This document shows, one piece after another, positions 38,395-49,921 of a DNA stretch of 64,000 nt; position 1 is the stretch's first letter; every line of letters begins with the position of its first letter. The stretch is taken from positions 28,359,598 through 28,423,597 of the forward strand of contig NC_030385.2 of assembly GCF_001625215.2 (NCBI RefSeq), given 5' to 3'. Source of the stretch: Daucus carota subsp. sativus. Lineage: Eukaryota > Streptophyta > Magnoliopsida > Apiales > Apiaceae. The position numbers and the translations under genes are program-made. Under the pieces are notes generated by a model. The model ran no database searches and had not been told where the DNA came from. It saw only the letters and a list, made by a program, of their open reading frames with translations.

Positions 38395-41300
38395 ATGAAA
38401 GAGGTATACACTTGAAGAGTATTTCACAAGTTTTGCACATTATCGAAGCTTCTTCTTTGTTATTTCATATTTCACTGATAATCTATTAATTTACAGGCTA
38501 ATTATAATCATCTCAGGCTTGACAATTTCCCTACTTTAAGGAGTGATGGTTCTGGTGAGTTAATGGCCCTCTTTTTGATTAAGTAACTCTGATACTCTGT
38601 TTAGTAAGGTCCTAACAAGTTGTTTGATGTATCATAGGTTCTACATCGAAAAGAAGAAGGCAGGTGTTTCATAGCAATAGAGAAAAAACACTGCGAGATG
38701 AAGGTGAACATCAAGTACTGCTGATGGTTTTCTCTATAACACTTCTGCTGATATAGTTTTCGACAAAAATATATTTGGTTTATAGGTGCTGTTATTGAGG
38801 CGGATGCACAAGCAACTCCAAGTCAACGACCTCCACTCTCAAATTTGACCAATCAAAGCTATAGACAATCTGGTATAAATTATGTATTTCCATTCATTTG
38901 TGATTTGTTTAGTCATGTCAAAAGTACAAATAATCAAAGGTATCTTGAGTTTTGTGTTTGTTAACTCCATTGAACTCTTGCCATGGATTTCCAGTTGGAA
39001 GAATTGAAGAATTGTGTCATTAGATTAGTTAACATAGTTTCTATATTTGTCTCTTTTTTATGTTAGGTTCTGGATTTACCGCTTCTACTGAAAAAACTCC
39101 ACTTGCAAACAATAGAAAATACAGCTTACTCACACCTGGTATTCCTCCCTGCTTTTATGCATGTGTTATTTTTGGGTGTTATCAAAACTATGTTAAGGAT
39201 TTGCTTCACTTTAATTATAGGGTCTGTGTTGAACATGAATGCACCAGTCAGTTCTCATGATCAATCTCCTCTGTCCAATGTCACAAGCAATCATAATGGT
39301 AAAGCTTCTGTTTGTCCTGAATATCATCTTGCCATGGATTCCCAGTTGGAAGAATTGAAGAATTGTGTCATAAGATTAGTTAACATAGTTTTAATGTTTG
39401 TCTCTTTTTTATGTTAGGTTCTGGATTTATAGCTTCTACTGAAAAAACTCCACTTGCAAACAATGGAAAACACAGCTTACTCACACCTGGTATTCCTCCC
39501 TACTTTGATGCATGTGTTATTTTTTGGTGTTATCAAACTATGTTAAGGATTTGCTTCACTTTAATTATAGGGTCTGTGTTGAACATGAATGCACCAGTCA
39601 GTTCTCATGATCAAACTCCTCTGTCCAATGTCACAAGCAATCATAATGGTAAAGCTTCTGTTTGTCCTGGATATCATCTAGAATGTTTCAATTTCACAGT
39701 CTAATATAATTAGAAACACTGTTATAGTATGGATCATTTTTTTGGTCGCTAGGTTCCTCCTCTACTGGTATTTTTTGTCCATTGGATAGAAGTGTTGGGA
39801 GATTACCTCTTGCACAGACAAACAGAAAAAGAGATAAAAGAGGTATTTCAGAATTTTGCACTATAAGAAATCCAAACTTCCGATTCCTTTTAATTTTGTG
39901 TTTTTTGGGTAATAACAACTTATTAACTGAAATAATGTGAGTGTTTTTTGGTTCTTAGCAACTGTGTTCAACAGCAGTGGACAAACAGGTTCAAGTACAA
40001 GGCATCCGCTTTCAAACATAACAAACCAGATACCACTGTCACCTGGTATTTCACGGAGCTTTAATTGATGTTCAAATATTATGGTGTCATAAAAATTAAA
40101 GAATAATTTTTTAATGTCATTTTATGTCTAGGTTCTGTGTTGAACATTAATGGATCAATGTTGGTCCAAACTTTCGATTCCTTTAAACTTTGTGTTTTTT
40201 GTTTTATTAAAAATTTTTAACTGAAATAATGTGACTGTTTTTTGGTTCTTAGGAACTGTATTCAACAGCAGTGGACAAACAGGTTCAAGTACAAGGCATC
40301 CACTTTCAAACATAACAAACCAGATACCACTGTCACCTGGTATTTCACCTAGCTTTAATTGATGTTCAAATATTACGGTGTCATAAAAATTAAAGAATAA
40401 TTTTTTATGTCATTTTATGTCTAGGTTCTGTGTTGAACATGAATGGATCAATGATTGATAATGATAAACCTCCGCTGTCCAATGTAACAATTCAGCATCA
40501 TGGTAAAGCTCATATTTCTCCTTATTTTCCTGGAAATTAAGACATGAGGTATCTTTTTCTTACAAAATAAGTCAGTTTACAATCTTCTTCTTCTTCTTAT
40601 GTAGTTAAATCCCAAAAAAACTTAAAAAAAACAAAAGACCAGTTGTAGAATCACAGACAACTTCACAAAGGAAACTTAAAAGGATTGGAACAGCGGATCA
40701 AGGCTTGCCGATCAGTAGGTTATTTCCTGATGATACTGATGCTTTAGATGGTATCGCTGATAGTCATGATACTACTCCAGATCAGCCTGATAAATTGGTC
40801 GAGGACGATGATATTCTTTATGATGGTGGTAAAATTCTATTATCTTTTTTCCATTTTTCTTTGGAAGGACATTTCAACATGTTATAGTCTTCCTATACCA
40901 TAATTATTTTCCTCTTTTCATTATTTAACATTGGATGCTGCAGAGCTATTATATGGAACTGATAGTGATGTAGATGATGTAACGGATGCAGAAGCTGTTG
41001 TTTCAACCATGGAAGGTATGATCCTTTTTAAAAATTTGAAATTCTTTACGAATTTCTTTTTGGTTACCCCAATCACTTCTTGAACGACATTCAGGATATT
41101 GTAGTCTTGGGGCTCCAAGTGTGAAATGTATCCACTGTAGTGCAGTCATGTGGAAGGAAGAACGCGTCAACAAGAATGTGACAAAGGGAACCCCTGAATT
41201 CTCACTCTGCTGCTGCCGGGGTCAGATTAATTTGCCTAAAGTTCCACCTACCCCATCTTACCTCTGGCAGCTGTACAATGATCCAGAAAAGGGAAATAGT

Positions 41301-44300
41301 TTCAAGAGGAATGTACGCTTATACAACACGATGTTCGCTTTTACGTCCATGGGTGGCAAGGTTGACAATTCAATTAATACTGGTAGAGCCCCCTATATTT
41401 ACAGACTTAATGGGCAGAACCATCATGTTTTTGGCACCCTTATACCTAATGATGGAAAAGATCCCAAGTTTTGTCAGTTATATATCTACGACACTGAATA
41501 TGAAGTTGAAAATAGAATGAAATAGGTCAAGGTCAATAATGGGGAACCGGTTGAGGCTGCAGTGGTTCGGGGTTTGTTAGACATGTTGGATTCGACAAAT
41601 GAGTTGGTTCCATTCTTTTGTATGGCTCGCGACAGGTTCAAAGAAGATGCTGTTCAAGATTTGAAAATTGTGATGAAAATATCACGAGCCGACAGTGGTC
41701 GTGAGAATTTTATTGGTCCGTCCAATGAAGTGGGAGCTATTATGGTTGGCGATCTGGAAGACACATGTGGGGATATGGATATTGTCATTCACAGTATTAA
41801 GGATGGACTACAACGTATAAGTGATATTCATTCTAAGTTAATGGCATTACAATACCCTTTGCTGTTTCCAAGAGGCGAGGATGGATATTCCGATGATATT
41901 CCTTATGTCAAGACCAAAAACAATGCTCATAAGAGACGCCAAAGAATCACCATGAAGGAGTATTACTCTTATCGACTACAAGTCCGTCATAATGAAGGTG
42001 CTTTACTTACTCTTTCTCTCATCCAATTTTTTTGCTTATTCTACGTTTATCAATTTAACTACTATTCTATCAAAAAATATATTTATGTTAGTTACTTGGA
42101 TTTGAACAATTAGGAAATACTCCGAGGCTTGGTTGTAGACTATTTCAACAATATATTGTTGACTCTTTTTCGGCTATTGAGCAAGCCCGTTTGTGGTGGT
42201 ATCGTACTCATCAAACCACCCTTCGGAATGACCTGTACACAAATAAAAAAAAAAGTCTAAGCATGGGTGAGGGCAGCACATCAAATGTTGGAAAAGGATT
42301 TGTTCTGCCTGCCAGTTTTCTTGGATCTCGAAGATACATGCAACAATGTTTTCAAGATGCCCTGGCTGTATGTCGCCATATTGGGCATCCCGATATTTTC
42401 TTGACCATGACTACTAATCCCATGTGGGAGGAAATCACTGAGATGATGAAAAACATGCAAGGGTGCCTACCTGTTGATTCTCCTGATGTCATTGCACGTG
42501 TTTTCAAGCTCAAGCTTGATCAGATTGTTGATGATATAAAGAACAAGGGCTACTTTGGAACCTGTGCTGCAAGTATGTTCGAAATCAAATACAATCAGCT
42601 CAATATGTCATTGCTTGCTGTTAAAAAATGTTATTTCATTTATCTCTTCATTACTTGCTTTTATAATTGGACATTAATTTTTCTCTTGCTTATTGCATTT
42701 TTTGATATTATTTTTTTGAATGAAACAGTCATGTATGTTGTTGAGTTTCAAAAGCGGGGTTTGCCGCATGTCCATATGCTCATCTGGCTGGATTCTCAAT
42801 CAAAGAAAAAACTTAATTCAAATGTTGATAGTTTTGTATCCGCTGAAATACCTGATCCCGATGAAGACCCTGTTGGATATCAAGTTGTAGCTAGACACAT
42901 GATCCACGGTCCTTGTGGATTGCTCAATACCAAGTCTCCTTGCATGAAGGATATGAAGTGCACTAAACACTTCCCTAAAAAGTATGTTTATCATGGAGAT
43001 AATATAATATTCTACAGCTTTTTAATTTGAGACAAACATTCATGCAATTCATCTTTAAATTTTTGTTTTAACAAACTACAGTGCTCATCTGTTTTACTGT
43101 TGACATATTATAGGTATTCATCTCAAACTATGTTTGATCAGTCGGGGTTTCCTATTTACAAACGCCGCAATACAGGTATCTCTGTGAAAAAAGGGAATCA
43201 ACAACTTGACAATCAGTATGTAGTTCCATACAACCGTGACTTGCTGGTGAAGTATCAATGTCACATGAACGTGGAGATTTGCTGTCATGCACGTAGCCTC
43301 AAATATCTATTCAAATACTGCCTTAAAGGTTCTGACCGTGCTACTGTTGAGATTACAAACAAAAACACTGTCTCTAATTCCACATCTCCTGATGCCCCCA
43401 AAGATGAAATCCAAGCATTTTTTGATGGTCGTTACATATGCGGTTGTGAGGCTGCCTATCGAATTTTTGGATTTGACATCCATTACCGATCCATCTATGT
43501 TCTTCGTCTATCATTTCGCTTACCTGGCAAAAGGAACTGTACATTTAGAGAAGATGAAGAACTTCACAAGGTTGTTCAACGGGAGAAATTTAAACAAAGT
43601 CAGCTTGAGGCTTTCTTCCAACTGAACCAGAAGGACACCAACGCCCAAAAGTTAACTTATGATGAAATTCCAAGGTACTATGTTTGGAATGAGTCTGAAT
43701 CAGTTTGGACAGTTCGTAAGAAAGGGACACGAATAAGTAGGCTTTTGTTTACTCACCATACTTCTGGGGAGATATGGTACTTGCGGTTATTACTCACAAA
43801 GGTTAGGGGACCAACCTCATTTAACCATTTTAAGACTGTTAATGGTGTCTTTTGCAATACATTCAAAGAGGCATGTCAGAAATATGGTTTCCTGGAGGAT
43901 GATAATGAATGGAATGAGGTTCTTGATGAATGTTCAAAATGTGGTTTTCCAGGGCAGATTCGCGAGCTTTTTGTCCATATAATGGTGAACTGCCAAGTCA
44001 CTGATTTGTCTTCACTTTGGAAAAAGTATTGGAAACCAATGAGTGATGACATTGTCATGCGAATTCAAAAAGATGCTTTGAATGCTGATTACTCTATCAG
44101 CGACAAACAACTACAATTTTACATTCTAGCAGGTCCACTCATTTCCTTATTCTTTTTCTTTATTTTACAGCACAACAAACATTTAATAAATACATTTCCA
44201 CTCAAAGAACTATTAAGCAAAGCAGTTTATTTTCTAATTTTAATTTTATGACATTACCTCTGTTGTTTTTGTGTACTGCAGAGATTGACAAATTACTCAG

Positions 44301-45921
44301 ATCTATTGGCAAATCACTACAGCAGTTTGCACAGTTGCCGCATCCTCCAGCTTCGTTTCTTCAGCGTGGAGCGGATAATTTGATAAAGGATGAGACAAGC
44401 TATGATGTTGAAAAAATGGAAGAAGAATTCAACAAGCTATTCCCCAATTGTAATGCTGAGCAGCTGGAGGTTTATAATGCAGTATACAATTCAGTTCAAA
44501 ATGGCGAAGGTCGTTTGTTTTTTGTTTATAAAAGTGGAGGCTGTGGAAAGACCTACATGTGGAAAACTCTAATATATAAACTTAGATCAATGGGGAAAAT
44601 TGTGTTGCCTGTGGCATCTTCTGGGATTGCTGCTACTTTGATGCCTGGTGGCCGGACTGCCCATTCTAGATTCAAGATTCCAATTATTTTAGATGAAGAT
44701 TCATGTTGCTCAATATCTCACAATTCTGATATTGCGGAGCTTATAAAGAATACCAGCCTTATCATATGGGACGAGGCTCCAATGCAGCACATGTATGCTT
44801 TTGAATGCCTAGACCGATCATTTAGAGATATTATGAAATCGGTAAGTCCTGAAAGAGGCCAGATGGTTTTCGGAGGCATTACAATTTTGTTAGGTGAAGA
44901 TTTCAGGCAGATACTTCCTGTAATCAACCTTGCTTCTAGGGGTGAAATTGTATCTGCATGTATCACACGATCTAGATTATGGGCCGCTGCTAAAATCTTC
45001 CTTCTAAAACAGAACATGCGACTAAACCAGGGAGAGTCTGAAGCTGACCGAGAGAATTTAAGAATTTTTGCAGAGTGGGTACTTAAAATTGGGGACGGTA
45101 AGATTTCTCCCCCAAACACTATTGACGCAAACCAAAATGAAGATGATATTGAAATTCCAGCTCAATTCTGTGACACCACTGTTGCAAACAGTGTGGACAA
45201 TATGATCAACTGGACTTTTCCTGATTTTCCAAGTTGTTTTCAAAATCCAAAATATTTGAGTGAGAGAGCAATTCTCACTCCAACAAACCAAACAGTTGGT
45301 CATTTGAACTCTGTCATTGTTGATACTATCCCAGGAGACATAAAATCATACTACAGCGTGGATAAAGCAGAAGATTTTGGTGGCACTGCTTCAGATTTGA
45401 ATTTTGCATTTCCTCCTGAATATTTGAATTCATACAATATTCCTGGACTACCACCCCATCAAATGGATTTCAAGGTTGGTGTTGCTGTAATGCTGATGCG
45501 AAATTTGAACCAAACTTTGGGGCTTTGCAATGGAACAAGGATGATGGTGACTAAATTAATGAAACAGTGCGTTGAATGCGAAGTAATTTGTGGTGCTTTT
45601 GTTGGGAGTAGACACTTTATTCCCAGGATGGAGCTTTATCCCACTGAGACAAAACTCCCTTTTAAGCTTATCAGAAAACAAATGCCTTTGTAAATCTGCT
45701 ACTCAATGACCATTAACAAGTCTCAAGGTCAATCTCTTGAACGAGTTGGATTATTTCTGCCAAAGCCGGCCTTCACACATGGTCAAATTTACGTAGCTGT
45801 TAGTAGGGTGACATCTCCTGCTGGGTTGAGAATTTTTATTGATGCAAACACAGGAGCACCAACCAATATAACGCAAAATATAGTATACAAAGAGGTCTTT
45901 TACAACCTGCCCAAAGTCTAA
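38395..45921 (+). pseudogene. Helitron Rep-helicase (RepHel)
   Basis: This is the transposase that nicks, copies and unwinds Helitron DNA. Exons start with 38395-38403, 38497-38554, 38638-38703, 38786-38872, then an array to 40502, then 40605-40828, 40944-41015, 41095-41997, 42114-42572, 42729-42981, 43114-44132, 44282-45921. The Helitron N domain spans about 41.1-43.6 kb. The HUH motif is GLPHVHMLIWL (about 42760-42790), and the two catalytic Tyr lie in SLKYLFKYCLKG (about 43300). The PIF1 helicase has Walker A SGGCGKT (44531-44560), Walker B IIWDEAP, DFRQILPV (with GE where GG is usual) and the closing MTINKSQGQSL and YVAVSRV. It is broken by TAG at 41523, TAA at 45691, and a shifted frame in an A-run near 40615-40635. 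All core motifs survive, so the decay is recent. Confidence 0.9.
39067..40502 (+). repeat. Array of duplicated phase-1 exons encoding PLSN-T motifs
   Basis: In the N-terminal part of RepHel, small exons (about 70-95 bp) begin and end in phase 1, so any of them can be copied or skipped without a frame change: 39067-39138, 39221-39298, 39418-39489, 39571-39648, 39753-39842, 39959-40045, 40253-40339, 40425-40502. Many encode PLSN(V/I)T, as does 38786-38872 upstream (PLSNLT). Two duplications are obvious at DNA level: a unit of about 351 bp (38995-39345 against 39346-39697) and one of about 293 bp (about 39870-40125 against 40165-40424). One exon copy near 40131-40165 is truncated into intron sequence. 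Confidence 0.85.
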
Positions 45922-46462
45922 GTTTGGATGCTAATGTTTTTGAGTTACTATGCTTTCAGATATTGGCTGTCAGCAATCCTTAATGTTAGATTTTGTCTAC
46001 TGTAATTACAAATGGATTTTGGATGTAACTAATGTTTTTTTTGGTACTATTATCAATTGGCAGAACTTTTATGGTCTAAGTTGTTTAAGTATTCCAATGA
46101 AAGTAAAATTTCCTGCTAAAGTTCTTAACAATTATTGTCTACTTTTAATATGGAGTACATTCAATTGTTATCATACATTAGACAGCCATACTGATTCTAA
46201 ACTTGAAACTCATTGGTGTTTTCTACCGTGTGAATACTAAATTTTTAGTGTTGAGTTCGATAATTTGTACAATGGCCAGGCTTTATCAAACAAATCAGTA
46301 AACAAAAAATTAATAGCAAGCTGAAAACTGTACAACATTGATTCATATTGTGAAAAGAAAGATGCTGATGCTTATAATAGGTTTAAAAAGTCAATACTCC
46401 TGCAATAAGCCTAGCAGTACAAATGTCTTGCCCAATTTCAAATAACCAGTTTACCAAGTACA

Positions 46463-47961
46463 TTAAACATGATTCTTCACCACTCTCAAACTGAAATGGT
46501 CAAGTGAGTGCTCTGGACACTGAAAAACAAGTTTATCTCCTACATTCAGCTTCAAACAATCTCGCATAATTTGCCATCCATCTACAATTGTAGAACAATA
46601 ATAGTCATCACGCTTGCGAACATCAAGCATCCAACGTCCATCTCCATGATAAACATTGATTGTTTGGAATTTCTCCCACGTGTTACACAGCTTTCTAAAT
46701 TTGTTTGAGATTTCCTGCATTAAAAATTTTACAATTTCAGACTTCCAAAGTTATTAATACCCACACATTATTGTAACCTAATTACTCACAACAATGTAAC
46801 AGTCCGTTGACATGTGCTTCTGTTCAACAACAATTTCAAAACAACTGAACCCTCTCTGTTCTGACTCTCTGTTCTCTCCTGCAAAACACTATCACATTTA
46901 GTTTGTAACATAAACAGTAATAGTCACTCTGTCATGCAAATATTATGATCAATAATTATTTAAATAAAATTCATATACCATCTGATAGTGGTGTCCCAGG
47001 AAAATTAATTTCATAAAGATTTTAATCAAAAACAGATACTTCAATTGTTTTCTTCCCATCAAATGCGAACAATAACATATGCACCGAATCTAAAACATAA
47101 GCTTCGGCCATATGAAACATAGCAACCAAACCACTGAATTTCTTCGATGACCGTGAATAATTGCCTTCAAATTTCTTCCCATTACTGATAAGATATGTTA
47201 TATTGTCTGGGAGAAACCTCCCACAGCGTTCCAAGAATGCCGGTGGTGGATCCTATAAAATTGTTATACAAACATCAGTTTTCATTTACAAAAAATTAAA
47301 AATTCTAACTCATTTGTCTTCTTATACTTACAATTTCATCACAAGCACTTATTGTCTTATCAAAGAAGCAAATAAACCTCCAACCTCCATTCCCAACGGT
47401 TACTACAAGGAAAATGTATGTGAGACAAGTAAAAAATGGATTGCTTCACCTTTTAATATAATTTAATCACCACTATTATTTAAAAACAGAGCTACTTACC
47501 TAACTGCGGGATATACTCTTGGAATGGATCAATGATATCAGGATAATTAAATTCCGAGAAATTGGTACTCATTATATAGACATTGATGTTATACCCCCCC
47601 AAAGTACTCAAACAATAGCAACTCACCCCCTTTAAGTTCTAAATACTGGAAAAGGTTTGAAACACCATTCAACAGTCCTTTGCTCCTATCAAATTCCACA
47701 GTTAACAAACAACCATTTCTCAATTGCAGATTGACGGTGCTATGCAGAAGATGACCATATTTAAGGCAGAATTCACGAGGAAGAGTCTGTCACATAACAA
47801 AAATATAATGACCTCAACTGAAATTCAAATATACAGATTTGAAAATATAGAGAAAGTCTAAGTCTAAGTGTGTTTAGTGTGATTACCAGCTCATTTGGTA
47901 CTGTGTCTGCGTATTTCAATATATGGCAAAACTTCTCTGCAACAAGTCCTGCTGATTCCAT
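46463..47961 (-). pseudogene. B3a: three-domain B3-like gene, Helitron cargo copy 1
   Basis: Minus-strand exons: 47961-47887, 47786-47500, 47402-47332, 47252-46979, 46878-46790, 46714-46463, about 349 codons. Three B3-like DNA-binding domains can be seen. The first has LPREFCLKYGHLL and LKGGELLLFEYFGG. The second is FLERCGRFLPDNITYLISNG to VFD-NLYEINFPGTPLSD. The third runs from FSCFEIVVEQKHM to LNVGDKLVFQCPEHSLDHFS. This layout resembles the plant REM/VRN1 branch of B3 transcription factors. Two breaks: a frame shift at a run of seven C (plus strand, about 47594-47600) and a TAA at 47024-47022. It is divergent from RPA-a. Exon lengths match B3b almost exactly. A role in binding Helitron or host DNA is speculation. 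Confidence 0.75.
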
Positions 47962-49921
47962 GGATGCAAGTATCAGAGCTTTCCGAATATTACAAAGAGA
48001 GAATGTAAGCTGTGATAGTCCTCTAAAAATGAAACAATAGTTGTTTTAAGCACACAAAGAGTTCCAAATGTTTTTAATGAGGATGTTCATGTTTGATACT
48101 TATTAGTTCAGTCTAAACTATTTTTTTCAATTATAATATACTCACCCCAAGTCAAAAAAAAACATAATCCTTCTCTAAATCTAATAATTAAGTTGCAACT
48201 TTTTGCAAAAAAAGTTCAAGAATAAAGTTAATAGAAAATAATAATTAATTCACGCATGTCTATGAAATTTTATAATAATATAAATAACTATTTTTAAATA
48301 TAGAACATAATTACCTCAATTAAAAAAAATGTCATAAAGTTACAGCTTCTAAACATGGCTTAATCCTTATTCGTTTCATCAAATTATACTTTTTTCATTA
48401 AAGATTATAGGGCATTTACAAAAATTTGATTCTAAGCAAAGTTAAGGATAATTTGAAATTATAATGTTCTTTTTTAGTTCAATATCCTTAGGACTAAATA
48501 TATAGTTTGAAATTAAATTTAAAAATAGACACCAAAACTTACTGGATTTCAGTTTAATTCATTTTAGTCGAAACAATCTTCTTACGAAGATTAGATCGTT
48601 CCCAACAACATAATTTATATGATTTTGCTTACCAGGTTCCATTTTTTTGAAATTTATTATTAAAAAAAAATGTACTATTCAAGAACTAAAATGTTCTGCA
48701 TTGAGTCCAATGTCCTTGGTAGGAAATATATAGTTAAATTTTTTTAAAAAATATACGCCACAACTTAGCGGATTTAAGTTTAAAACAATCTTCTTACTGA
48801 GATTAGATTGTTCCCAAAAACATAAATTATATGATTTTGCTGACCAGATTCAAATTCTATTTAAAATTGATTATTCATATAGATTAATGTATTATTGAAG
48901 AACTTATATCTTCTTTTTGATTTCAATGTCCTTATCAGGAAATATATAGTTTAAAATTTGTTTTCAAATATACACCAGAGCTTACCGGATTTCAGTTTTA
49001 AACTTATCATTTTAGTTGAAACAATCTTCTTACTTATATTAGATCGTTCCCAACAACATATTTTATATGCTTTTGCTCACCGGGTTCCATTTTCTTGAAA
49101 ATTGATTAATGCAGGTTTGAAAAAATAAATTCTTCTTTCTGAGTTCAATGTCCTTAGGAGGAAATATATAGTTTAAAATATCTTTTAAAATATACGCCAT
49201 AGCTAACCGAATTTCAGTTTTAAACTTATCATTTTAGTCGAAACAATCTACTTACTAAGATTAGATCGTTCCCAGAAACTTAGTTTATATGACTTTGCTC
49301 AATGGGTTCCATTTTTTTTAAAATTGATTAGTCACCAGTTTGTGTCAGTATATAAGAAAAAAATAAATTATTAAGTGAAAATAATTTTAAATTACATATG
49401 AGTTAAAAATATATCAAAGCAAAATAAGTTATGCTTACTCCAAATTATTATTTACAGAATTAGTTCATTGATAAAGAAATAGAAAACTTTATTAAATTTA
49501 TTTTCGACCAATGTCTACAATGTTTTATAATTCAAATTGATTTTGTTTAGAATCATTATCTTTTTTTGGATTCCACATCTATTGGTTCACTAAAACTGAT
49601 AAAAATTCAAAAGAGATTGTATTATTGTCCTATAACTCCTATTTAAGAAGATTCCTGTGGAATATTCTTTTATGTAATAAAATACTCTCATTCATGTCTA
49701 ACATCGGATTCCCTCTGACCATTATACACCACACATTTCTCTTGACCATTCCACACATTTGTGTTGACTGCTATCTTATATTCAAACTGTGCATTATTGA
49801 TGTTCTAGATCTGAAGCCAACACCTACCAGCTCTACTACTAGCAAAGTAAGTTGCTCTCTCTACCAATTTCTTTCAATCAATTTAATACAACCTTATTTA
49901 CGAGTTTCTGACTTTGACAGG
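47962..49921. other. Spacer between divergent B3a and RPA-a genes
   Basis: This is the intergenic spacer between two genes transcribed away from each other, so it should contain both promoters. It is very AT-rich and dominated by the four-copy repeat listed separately. From about 49620 the sequence becomes transcript-like, and a probable leader intron ends at 49920 just before the RPA-a start. Confidence 0.5.
48477..49330. repeat. Four-copy tandem repeat of about 220 bp
   Basis: Copies start near 48477, 48704, 48921 and 49141 with TCAAT(A/G)TCCTTAGGA-like sequence. Each contains AAATATATAGTTT, GTTTTAAACTTATCATTTTAG, GAAACAATCTTCTTAC, TTAGATCGTTCCCA and CAT-TTTATATGATTTTGCT in the same order. 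Copies differ by roughly 10-20 percent by eye. The array lies in the bidirectional spacer of the Helitron. Confidence 0.85.

Noticed and set aside
38995-39697. Direct repeats as a CRISPR-like or satellite array
   Set aside because: The copies are whole exon-intron units with matching splice sites and frames inside a RepHel gene.
49625-49921. Open frame upstream of RPA-a as its N-terminus
   Set aside because: It is hydrophobic, low-complexity and AT-driven, and a clear acceptor just before 49922 places the real start there.
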